The position numbers were made by a program, and so were the translations under genes. DNA of 54,112 bases from a virus: positions 1 through 54,112 of IMG/VR virus record IMGVR_UViG_3300035704_000012; one strand, 5' to 3'. Positions 8,333 to 15,066 of the stretch are shown here, in pieces; the first letter of the stretch is position 1, and each line of letters starts with the position of its first letter. The notes beneath the pieces were generated by a model that had not been told where the DNA came from, ran no database searches, and saw only the letters and a list, made by a program, of their open reading frames with translations.

Positions 8333-9480
8333 GTCGCTACGGGTACTGGGTCGATCTGGCGAACCACCAGTTCGACGAGCAGTCGTGGGTTCACGCACTC
8401 CCTGTCGGCAAGTTCGAACACCCCGTGTACGGTCCGATGGACTTCACGGCTGACAGGATCCAGCGTTTCGCCGACAGCGTAAAGACGAAGGTGCGGGGTA
8501 TCGACCTCGACATCGACTACGATCACAAGGACCAGACCGGCAAGGCTGCTGGGTGGGTCCGGGACGCTGACGTGCGCGCCGACGGACTCTACCTTCAGGT
8601 CGACTGGACGAGCCCAGCCGCTGAGGCCCTCCGGAATCGGGAGTACAGGTACTTCAGTCCCGAGTTCGACGACGAGTGGACCGACGGTGCGGGAATCAAG
8701 CACACTGACGTCCTGTTCGGCGGTGCACTGACCAACAGGCCATTCCTGAAGAACCTTCTTCCGGTCAACCTGTCGGAGATCACAGATCCAACACCACAAG
8801 GAGGTCAGATGGACCCTGAGCAGATTCGACTGCTGCTGGGTCTCGGAAAGGACGCCACGGACGATCAGGTCAAGGCGAAGATTGCGGAGCTGACGGCCGG
8901 ACCGCCGGCGCCCACTCCGCCATCTGACCCACCTGTTCCGCCCGTACCGGCGCCCACGCCGACTCCCGAGCCTGTGCTCGCCGGAGCCGCACTGTCCGAG
9001 GTCATCACCAAGGCTCTCGCCGAGTCGCCGCTGGCCAAGCAGTTCGCCGAGATGGAGAAGAAGCTCGCCGCCGCTGAGTCGGGTCGGCAGCTGGCCGAGA
9101 CCCGCGACAGGCTCGCAGGCATCGTCGCCAACCAGGGGGGCAGGCAGTTCGTCCTCCCGCCGTCGGTCGTCAACGCTATCGCCGAGGGTACGACCCTCGC
9201 CGAGCCATCCGCGATGGCCAAGAAGTTCGTCGACGCCGTCGAGCAGTTCGCCAAGGTCGGCTTCGTCGAGCTCGGCGAGCGCGGTCGCATGGGTGGTCAC
9301 GGTACCGAAGTGTCGGCCCAGGCCGAACTGATGAAGGCCGTCAGTGCGACGCGAACCAAGTACCTGTCGGAGACAGGCAAGGAGCTGGCCGTGACGGACG
9401 CGATCCGCATGGTCTGCACCGCCAACCCCGACCTGTACCTCGCCTACCGCGAGGGCAGCTACTCCGGAAGGGAGGCGTAA
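8329..9480 (+). CDS. Prohead protease with C-terminal scaffold, Mu gpI-like
   Basis: A 383-residue protein with a GTG start in a 4-base overlap. Residues about 1-150 match the Mu I-like protease family: WVHALPVGKFEHP, DRIQRFADSVK, then DLDIDYDHKDQTGKAAGWV with the conserved Asp/His cluster, YRYFSPEF and GGALTNRPFL. A linker rich in Pro (about 190-220) leads to a helical, charged region (about 225-290) and an Ala/Glu-rich tail, which is scaffold-like. In Mu the same gene yields protease (I) and scaffold (Z) from nested starts. An internal start at 8809 is visible here. Confidence 0.9.
   Translation: MSRYGYWVDLANHQFDEQSWVHALPVGKFEHPVYGPMDFTADRIQRFADSVKTKVRGIDLDIDYDHKDQTGKAAGWVRDADVRADGLYLQVDWTSPAAEALRNREYRYFSPEFDDEWTDGAGIKHTDVLFGGALTNRPFLKNLLPVNLSEITDPTPQGGQMDPEQIRLLLGLGKDATDDQVKAKIAELTAGPPAPTPPSDPPVPPVPAPTPTPEPVLAGAALSEVITKALAESPLAKQFAEMEKKLAAAESGRQLAETRDRLAGIVANQGGRQFVLPPSVVNAIAEGTTLAEPSAMAKKFVDAVEQFAKVGFVELGERGRMGGHGTEVSAQAELMKAVSATRTKYLSETGKELAVTDAIRMVCTANPDLYLAYREGSYSGREA
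8809..9480 (+). CDS. Nested scaffold protein (internal start)
   Basis: ATG at 8809 (Met161 of the protease frame) follows AAGGAGG at 8798-8804, one of the best ribosome sites in the window. The 223-residue product starts MDPEQIRLLLGLGK and holds the Pro-rich linker and predicted coiled coil but no protease domain. This is the Mu gpI/gpZ and lambda C/Nu3 arrangement. The scaffold would shape the prohead and be removed by the protease. Confidence 0.7.
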   Translation: MDPEQIRLLLGLGKDATDDQVKAKIAELTAGPPAPTPPSDPPVPPVPAPTPTPEPVLAGAALSEVITKALAESPLAKQFAEMEKKLAAAESGRQLAETRDRLAGIVANQGGRQFVLPPSVVNAIAEGTTLAEPSAMAKKFVDAVEQFAKVGFVELGERGRMGGHGTEVSAQAELMKAVSATRTKYLSETGKELAVTDAIRMVCTANPDLYLAYREGSYSGREA

Positions 9481-9483
9481 CCC

Positions 9484-9945
9484 ATGCCGGGTATGGACCA
9501 CCTTCTCACCAAGGCCTTCCTGGCCACCGGCGGAGCTGTCGCCTACAAGCAGTTCCAGGTCGTCAAGCAGGTCGCCGAGTCGACGCTGCAGCCGGCCCAG
9601 TGCGCGGTCATGACGGCAGCCGACACTTCGCCCGTGCTCGGTGTCGTTCAGGAACCGCTCGACGCTGTCAAGACGGCAACGGGCAAGGCGTTCGTCGGAG
9701 TGGCGCTCTCGGGCAACACCAAGGTGATCGTCGGAGTCACTACCAACATCGCCATCGGCAAGTTCGTCGTACCGTCGGCGACTGTCGCAGGAGCTGTCGA
9801 TGCTCTCGCGGCCAACCTGGGCGCAGGGCTGTACGTCGTCGGCAAGATCATCGGCGTCGGCGGTAACTCGATTGGTCAGGCCGTCACGGCTGGTGACCTG
9901 ATCGACATCGAGCTGCTGCCCGGCCACGTCGTCTACGCCAGCTAG
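9484..9945 (+). CDS. Capsid decoration protein (DUF2190-like)
   Basis: A 153-residue protein between scaffold and capsid. The pattern CAVMTAADTSPVLGVVQ (about 40-56), GVTTNIAIGKFVVPSATVAG (about 84-103) and NSIGQAVTAGDLIDIELLPG near the end is that of DUF2190/head-decoration proteins, small beta-rich proteins that bind the capsid surface. Codons are strongly GC-rich, like those of the capsid gene, consistent with high expression. Confidence 0.78.
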   Translation: MPGMDHLLTKAFLATGGAVAYKQFQVVKQVAESTLQPAQCAVMTAADTSPVLGVVQEPLDAVKTATGKAFVGVALSGNTKVIVGVTTNIAIGKFVVPSATVAGAVDALAANLGAGLYVVGKIIGVGGNSIGQAVTAGDLIDIELLPGHVVYAS

Positions 9946-9959
9946 GAAGGAGGAAGTCA

Positions 9960-11093
9960 ATGCCCATCTACGCACCGTCAGGATCCGGCAACGTCCACAT
10001 CGACGTTGTGCTCACGCAGATCAGCGTGGCGTGGCCGAACGAAGGGCTGGTCGGACAGGTCCTCTTTCCGTCGGTCCCGGTCAACAAGCAGTCCAACAAG
10101 TACTACATCTTCCAGGGTCGCGAGGGCTGGTACCCGGCACTCGACGACGCCAGAGCTCCCGGTTCCGAGGCCAACGAGATTCCCGGCCTCACGGTTTCGA
10201 CCGGAAGCTACTACTGCCAGGAGCACGCGCTCCAGATCGCGGTCACCGACGAGGAGAGGGAGAACGCGGACAGTCCGCTGTCGCCCGACGTCGACGGCGC
10301 CGAGATGCTGGCCAGCAGGGTGGCTCTCGGCAAGGAGTACCGGATCTACAACCTGGTCACGACTGCGGCGAACTACCCCTCCGCGCTCACGCAGGCACTT
10401 CCTGGAACCGTGTCAGGCACGGGACAGTTTCCTGCCTCCATCCAGTGGGACCTGGTCAACTCGCAGCCTGTCAAGGACATCAGGATCGCGATGCGGGCGC
10501 TCCACAGGACCTCGTTCCTGAACGCCAACCTCGCCATCATCCCCTACCTGGTGATGTCCGCTCTCGAGGACAACCAGGACTTCATCACTCGCATCCAGTA
10601 CGTCGAGCGTGCCATCCTGACGCCCGACCTGGTCGCGTCGCTCTTGTCGCTGAGCAACGTCGTCGTGCCGGGCTTCGGCATCGCGACTAACAACCCCGGC
10701 CAGACGCTGGCGCTGTCGTACCTCTGGAACAAGGAAGTGCTGCTGGCGTACAACCCGCCGCGGCCCGGCCTCAAGGTGCCTGCCTACGGGTACCAGTTCA
10801 CGCAGGGTTACAGCGGCGGCGGGGGAGGCGGCCTCGGCTTCGGCTCTGGCGCGTTCTCAGGCGAAGGGATCGACAACGGTCCGGGTGGGAACCTCAACCC
10901 GACCAGCGGCGACACCTCCAGGTCGAGCAACCTCACAGGGAGCATCGTCGACAGGTGGCGGGAAGAGCGTCGAGCTTCCGACGTCGTCCGTCTCCGTCAG
11001 CGGTACGACCTCGAGCTGATCGGGCTCGACACCAACAACAAGTCCATCTGCGGCTTCCTGTTCACCACTGCCGTGTCTGCCGCGATCACCTAG
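9960..11093 (+). CDS. Major capsid protein
   Basis: A 377-residue protein in the expected place after scaffold and decoration genes, with an excellent ribosome site (GGAAGGAGG). It shows the head-protein pattern VGQVLFPSVPVNKQSNKYY near 31-49, VTDEERENADSPL near 97, FLNANLAIIPYLVMSAL near 181-197 and LWNKEVLLAYNPP near 250. An HK97-like fold is the family expectation, not something read directly. The first 15 residues are shared with the lysine-rich protein at 8003. A Gly-rich loop (about 280-305) interrupts the C-terminal part. GC-rich codons suggest very high expression. Confidence 0.9.
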   Translation: MPIYAPSGSGNVHIDVVLTQISVAWPNEGLVGQVLFPSVPVNKQSNKYYIFQGREGWYPALDDARAPGSEANEIPGLTVSTGSYYCQEHALQIAVTDEERENADSPLSPDVDGAEMLASRVALGKEYRIYNLVTTAANYPSALTQALPGTVSGTGQFPASIQWDLVNSQPVKDIRIAMRALHRTSFLNANLAIIPYLVMSALEDNQDFITRIQYVERAILTPDLVASLLSLSNVVVPGFGIATNNPGQTLALSYLWNKEVLLAYNPPRPGLKVPAYGYQFTQGYSGGGGGGLGFGSGAFSGEGIDNGPGGNLNPTSGDTSRSSNLTGSIVDRWREERRASDVVRLRQRYDLELIGLDTNNKSICGFLFTTAVSAAIT

Positions 11094-11106
11094 GGAGGAG
11101 GAAACT

Positions 11107-11520
11107 ATGGCAATCCAGCATGTCGCGTACACCAACGGTCTCCGGACCAAGAATGCGGAGGAAGGCGAGGGCCTGATCGAGGTAGGCGGCGACGTCAACC
11201 CCGACATGTTCGAGCCCGAGGACTGGAACTATCACCTCGTACACGGCAACGTCGTCCGCAAGGGCGGGCCGAACGATCCCGAAGTGCTCGCCGCGGCTCT
11301 CGAGCCGGAGGAGGTCGACGAGGCCAACGAGGACCCGCTCGTCACGGAGAACAGGCGCCTCCGCGAGGCGCTAGCGCTCTACACGGGCCGCGGTGTCAGT
11401 CCTGCTCCTGGCGACCATCTCAGCGACGTCGCTCAGGCCGAGGAAGAGGCTCAGGCCGAAGAGGACAGGAAGCCTTCTGTCCCCAAGGCGCCAGCTACCA
11501 AGTCTGACGACAACAAGTAG
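11107..11520 (+). CDS. Acidic head-associated hypothetical protein
   Basis: A 137-residue acidic protein 13 bases after the capsid gene, with GGGAGGAGG as ribosome site. Residues 1-60 look folded (VAYTNGLRTKNAEEGEGL, DWNYHLVHGNVVRKGG). Residues 65-137 are Glu/Ala-rich and probably helical or disordered. It shares the GC-rich codon use of the capsid genes. No family is recognised; a head completion or small capsid accessory role is inferred only from place. Confidence 0.75.
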   Translation: MAIQHVAYTNGLRTKNAEEGEGLIEVGGDVNPDMFEPEDWNYHLVHGNVVRKGGPNDPEVLAAALEPEEVDEANEDPLVTENRRLREALALYTGRGVSPAPGDHLSDVAQAEEEAQAEEDRKPSVPKAPATKSDDNK

Positions 11521-11538
11521 CGGGAGGAGGTAGCCTTC

Positions 11539-12021
11539 GTGACACTGCATATCACAGCTAGCATGGTACAAACGTGGTTGGAACCCACGAAGGCTACCAT
11601 CTCCGCTGTCGATCCTGTCTTGGAAGGTCAGATCTCCAGCGAGGTCCTAGGCAGGCTAGCACAGACCTTCACACAGTCAGTAGTAGCGACTTGGGTCGAC
11701 ACTACTACCACACCTGCAGTCGTACAGCAAATCATTGCCATGTATTACGCGGGCTGGTTCTATGATCGTGCCTTCGCAGAGGTCGTCACCGATGAGAGCC
11801 AGACATCTTACGGAGCAACCCTTAGGAACTGGGCATCAACGCTGCTAGCTGACGTGATTCGAGGTGCAGTCGAGCTAGCCGATGTAGTTACAATACCGAA
11901 CGCTGGAGTGACGTTCTATCCCACAGACGCAAGCTCGACGAGGGACGCACTCCGTGCCAATACCGATTGCAACGACTTGTCGTTGGGGCCGGCTAAGTTC
12001 GGAATGAGTAAGGTGTTCTGA
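11539..12021 (+). CDS. Putative head-tail connector (adaptor)
   Basis: A 160-residue, mostly helical protein with a GTG start and GGGAGGAGG ribosome site. It has the length and position of gp6/gp15-type adaptors that sit under the portal. MVQTWLEPTKATISAVDPVLEGQISSEV at the N-terminus and QQIIAMYYAGWFYDRAFAE in the middle give the expected helix pattern. A drop to more A+T codons begins here compared with the capsid genes. The stop overlaps the next start by one base (TGATG). Confidence 0.7.
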   Translation: MTLHITASMVQTWLEPTKATISAVDPVLEGQISSEVLGRLAQTFTQSVVATWVDTTTTPAVVQQIIAMYYAGWFYDRAFAEVVTDESQTSYGATLRNWASTLLADVIRGAVELADVVTIPNAGVTFYPTDASSTRDALRANTDCNDLSLGPAKFGMSKVF

Positions 12022-12851
12022 TGCCAGCATCTATGAGGGGCGGCATCAGGTTCGACAACATGGTCAACTTGGGCTACTCGTTTACGCCCTCGCTAGCCAT
12101 GTCCGCTAAGCAGTTCAACAAGCTCGATGTTGACATTCGTTCCTTCCGGGAGCCACTCAAGCGGTCGATCCAACGTGTCATCGCTCCGTCGATCGGCCAG
12201 AACTTCATTTCCAACGGGCGTCCCGAGGGCTGGGCACCCTACGCTAGTGACACTGCCGACATGAAGGCGAGAGACCCCAAGAGCAAGTTCGGTCCTGAGG
12301 ACATGCTTCGCAGGTCGGGGCTCCTGTGGAAGACGATGCAGCAGTACAATATCTGGACCGTGACACAAACGCAGGCTGCAATCCTGAGTCTGCCAGACAA
12401 GATCTGGTATGGTGCGCTTCACCAGGCAGGCTTTGGTATGTCGGCAGCTAGTGTTACACCTGCGAAGGAAGGCAGCTTGTTCTTGTCGCCTTCGGAACTG
12501 AAGGCAGCTGGCGGTGCAGCCAAGGTGTCTATTCCAGCACGTCCATTTGCCATGTTCCAGAATCAGGACATTGACAAGGTGCAGGAGATTTTTGCGGACT
12601 GGTTGCAGGAGCGTGTCGATGCAAGGCTGGCAGGTTACAAGATCGTGCACGGGACGGTGAGGGCTAAGTTATGCCTAACACTGCCAGTGCAGAAGTTGTC
12701 GCCAGTGCCATCTTCAATATCATCCAGGCGCAGGTCATCCCGCTCGGCGTTCAGGTCATGTACTATGGTGACCAGACGATACTTGACAAGACGCCAGCTG
12801 TTTGTGTCTCGCCTGGGAACAAGACACGTGACTACGAAGGTGCATCTCTAG
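12021..12851 (+). CDS. Virion morphogenesis protein (Mu gpG-like), odd C-terminus
   Basis: A 276-residue reading frame. Residues 30-205 look like phage virion-morphogenesis/tail-completion proteins: REPLKRSIQRVIAPSIGQNF, PEGWAPYASDT, DMLRRSGLLWKTM, then HQAGFGM, IPARPFAMF and a final helix DIDKVQEIFADWLQERV. From about residue 214 on, the frame is Arg/Ser-rich and overlaps the next gene by 181 bases. That part reads like the wrong frame of the downstream gene. Stops in both other frames lie at 12658-12667, where a normal gene end would be expected. A lost stop by a single-base frameshift, real or from sequencing, is likely. Confidence 0.72.
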   Translation: MPASMRGGIRFDNMVNLGYSFTPSLAMSAKQFNKLDVDIRSFREPLKRSIQRVIAPSIGQNFISNGRPEGWAPYASDTADMKARDPKSKFGPEDMLRRSGLLWKTMQQYNIWTVTQTQAAILSLPDKIWYGALHQAGFGMSAASVTPAKEGSLFLSPSELKAAGGAAKVSIPARPFAMFQNQDIDKVQEIFADWLQERVDARLAGYKIVHGTVRAKLCLTLPVQKLSPVPSSISSRRRSSRSAFRSCTMVTRRYLTRRQLFVSRLGTRHVTTKVHL

Positions 12852-13105
12852 CCACGAAGAACGTATTCGAAACGTACGTGTACGTATACTATGGCAAGAT
12901 CCAAGATGTGCAGGTGAACTTGCATGCAGCGCAGACTTTGGCTGACGCTATCGAGCCTGTAGTGCAAGCAGACATCACACTAGGTGGACTTGTCATTGGT
13001 ACGCTTTGCACGCAGAATGAACCTGGCGTCATCAACAAGATGGGCTCACTGCTGATGGGTAACAGGATGACGTTTGAATCCTTCAGCAAGACGAGGCTCC
13101 CGTAA
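12671..13105 (+). CDS. Tail terminator-like protein
   Basis: A 144-residue alpha/beta protein between the gpG-like protein and the tail tube. SAEVVASAIFNIIQAQV forms an N-terminal helix, then strands around VQVMYYGDQT, PAVCVSPGN and FETYVYVYYGK, and LHAAQTLADAIEPVV forms a second helix. This order fits tail terminator/completion proteins (lambda gpU-like) that cap the tail before joining to the head. The assignment rests mainly on fold pattern and place. It overlaps the upstream frame by 181 bases. Confidence 0.65.
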   Translation: MPNTASAEVVASAIFNIIQAQVIPLGVQVMYYGDQTILDKTPAVCVSPGNKTRDYEGASLATKNVFETYVYVYYGKIQDVQVNLHAAQTLADAIEPVVQADITLGGLVIGTLCTQNEPGVINKMGSLLMGNRMTFESFSKTRLP

Positions 13106-13114
13106 GGAGGGTAA

Positions 13115-13456
13115 GTGCCATATCTGGTAAAGGTTGATCATCCCAATGCGGGAGACCAGGACGTCTACATTCACGGTCTGGGTACGTTCCGTAACGGGAC
13201 TGAGACCGAGGTCGACGACGACCAGGTGACACGATTCCGTGTTGCCACAGGAACAACTCAGTCAGGCGTCTTTGACGAAGAAGGCAAGATCGTCGCTCCT
13301 CACAACGAGGATGGTACGTCTGAGACGCGATTCGTGATGGGTGCCGAGCCACACGAGCTTGACATCTTCGGTGTCACGGTCACCAAGAAGGAGGAGAAGC
13401 CTCCTGCCAAGCCGACGGCTCCTGCTCCTAAGGCCGGAGAGGAGGCGAAGTCATGA
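13115..13456 (+). CDS. Hypothetical protein of the connector/tail module
   Basis: A 113-residue protein with a GTG start and AAGGAGG ribosome site. Residues 1-80 hold short strands (YLVKVDHPN, VYIHGLGTFRNGTETEV, RFVMGAEPHEL). Residues 88-113 are a Lys/Pro/Ala-rich tail (KKEEKPPAKPTAPAPK). It overlaps the tail tube gene by 4 bases, so it is translated together with it. No family is recognised. Confidence 0.7.
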   Translation: MPYLVKVDHPNAGDQDVYIHGLGTFRNGTETEVDDDQVTRFRVATGTTQSGVFDEEGKIVAPHNEDGTSETRFVMGAEPHELDIFGVTVTKKEEKPPAKPTAPAPKAGEEAKS

Positions 13457-14388
13457 CCTACGGTATGGGTGCGGGCGGCCTGGTTGGTGTCGCCTTCGAA
13501 ACCGTCTCTGGTACCTACACGGTACCGACGAAGTTCATTCCGATCCTCTCCGAGTCGCTGGAGCTCAAGGAACAGAACATCTACCGGACGCCGATTCGTC
13601 AGTCGGCAGCTCGGATCGGTGTCGTGCCAGGTGACTTCTCCGTCGAAGGTTCGATCACGATGGAGGCCCTCGAGGATTGCAGCTTGTACTTTACGGAGTG
13701 CAGTCGCGCGGCGGGGGTCAAGACCGGTACGACACCGAACTTCATCTACACCTACGGCCCGACCTCGGTTGCTGTGCCACCGAAGACTATGTCGATCACC
13801 GTGGTCAGGAACGGTGTCATCTTCGGCTACACAGGTTGCGTCGTTGGTAAGTCGACGTTCTCCGTGAACAACAACCTCATGGAGAACACGTTCGACATCT
13901 TCGGCTTGACCGACGCAAGCCCATCGCCGACGCTGGTGCCTGTCTGGCCGACCTCGGTTCCTTACGGGCCTGGCTCGTGGACGGTTCAGATCCCGACGGC
14001 GACGCAGGTGTTTGACATGGACACCTTCTCGTTCGAGATCGACGATGCAGGACAGGAGAACTTCCGCCTCAAGAACTCGCGCGGTGCACAGTTCGCTAGC
14101 TTCGGTGAGCGGACGTGCCAGATGACGGCCTCCAGGGACTTCCTCGACGCGACCGATTACACGGGCTTCAAGGCCGTGACCGGCCAGGCGATCAAGATCC
14201 TCGCCACCACGGGAGCTAACAACTCCATCCAGTTCGATCTGTTCAACGCAGTCAAGGACGTGTATCAGGTTCCGCTTTCTGGCGTCGGCGACCTGATTCG
14301 CGCAGCCATTACCTACCAGACAGTACTCGACGGCAGTGGTAACGAGTACGACATCGTTTACAAGACGCAGGAAGTCATCACTCCTTAG
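13453..14388 (+). CDS. Major tail tube protein
   Basis: A 311-residue beta-rich protein just before the tail chaperones, where siphoviruses encode the tube subunit. Features are GVAFETVSGTYTVPTKFIPI at the N-terminus (common in actinophage tube proteins), SVEGSITMEALEDCSLYF near 72, and GYTGCVVGKSTFSVNNNL near 128. The later part (about 170-300) carries TFSFEIDDAG and SIQFDLFNAVKDV. Several hundred copies would form the hollow tube. Codon bias is intermediate between the capsid genes and their neighbours. Confidence 0.82.
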   Translation: MTYGMGAGGLVGVAFETVSGTYTVPTKFIPILSESLELKEQNIYRTPIRQSAARIGVVPGDFSVEGSITMEALEDCSLYFTECSRAAGVKTGTTPNFIYTYGPTSVAVPPKTMSITVVRNGVIFGYTGCVVGKSTFSVNNNLMENTFDIFGLTDASPSPTLVPVWPTSVPYGPGSWTVQIPTATQVFDMDTFSFEIDDAGQENFRLKNSRGAQFASFGERTCQMTASRDFLDATDYTGFKAVTGQAIKILATTGANNSIQFDLFNAVKDVYQVPLSGVGDLIRAAITYQTVLDGSGNEYDIVYKTQEVITP

Positions 14389-14416
14389 CACACAAGATCC
14401 AGAGGGAGGATCTGCA

Positions 14417-14839
14417 ATGCCCAATGCAACAGTTTCTACCGAGTCTCAGCACTTCGACCTCAGCTCCTGTCCTGGCGGTTGGATTGACCTCAAGCGGATG
14501 ACGCATGGTCAGCGACTCCATCGTCAGGACATTGCTATGTCGATGTCCATGACTGCTGACACCAAGCACAAGACGGCGACGATGGGTGTCACGCCGACAC
14601 AGACCAGGGTCGCGCAGTATGAGTTCAAGACCTGCGTCGTCGATCACAATCTCGAGGATGACCAGGGACACAAGCTCAACTTCAACAACCCTTCGGACGT
14701 CGAACGGCTTGACGGCAGGATCGGTGAGGAGATTTCCGAGCTGATCGACACGATGCACAACTGGGAGAGCGACCTCCCAAACTCGGTCGTGAAATCCGAC
14801 GTCGTGTCTTCGGAGCTGGTAAGTCCCGCGAAGAGCTAG
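14417..14839 (+). CDS. Tail assembly chaperone, short form (gpG-like)
   Basis: A 140-residue soluble protein between tail tube and tape measure. The start at 14417 follows AGAGGGAGGA. QHFDLSSCPGGWIDLKRMTHGQRLHRQD resembles chaperones that bind the tape measure protein during tail assembly. A -1 frameshift near its end opens a second reading frame, as in lambda G/GT, so this product is the unshifted form. Confidence 0.8.
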   Translation: MPNATVSTESQHFDLSSCPGGWIDLKRMTHGQRLHRQDIAMSMSMTADTKHKTATMGVTPTQTRVAQYEFKTCVVDHNLEDDQGHKLNFNNPSDVERLDGRIGEEISELIDTMHNWESDLPNSVVKSDVVSSELVSPAKS

Positions 14840-15063
14840 ACACAGTCGGTTGGGCTTCGGAAGAAGAACAGATAGCTGAGCAGTTGTATGGGCTTACTGT
14901 CATGTGCTTGGAGTTCCACTGTTTGCCTGGGCCCGGAGGTTGGCTTGACCAGGATTCGTTCGTTGCATACGGAATGGATCTGGTCATGATCAGCATCAAG
15001 GCCAAGGAACAGTTGGACCAGCACCAGGCGGAGCTCAATAGGGGCAAAGTTCCTGGGAGGTGA
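14417..15063 (+). CDS. Tail assembly chaperone, -1 frameshifted long form (gpGT-like)
   Basis: The -1 frame has no stop from 14728 to TGA at 15061-15063 and encodes an acidic helical extension containing VGWASEEEQIAEQLYGLT and SIKAKEQLDQHQAELNRG. The codon context C CCA AAC at 14776-14782 is a canonical X XXY YYZ slippery heptamer in the zero frame. Joining there gives about 215 residues and ends four bases before the tape measure start. No separate ribosome site or start explains the second frame. Both the position and the -1 direction match the family. Confidence 0.75.
14776..14782 (+). promoter_or_regulatory. Slippery heptamer CCCAAAC for -1 frameshifting
   Basis: Read in the zero frame it is C CCA AAC. 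Slipping back one base re-pairs both tRNAs as CCC AAA. It lies in the overlap where both frames are open (14728-14836). It is the best candidate site for making the long chaperone. Confidence 0.65.
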
Positions 15064-15066
15064 GAA

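Noticed and set aside
8011-9975. A 654-codon open frame on the minus strand opposite the protease and decoration genes
   Set aside because: It mirrors GC-rich codons of the plus-strand genes, its composition (Asp/Leu/Arg/Gly repeats) is that of a shadow, and no ribosome site or promoter faces that way.
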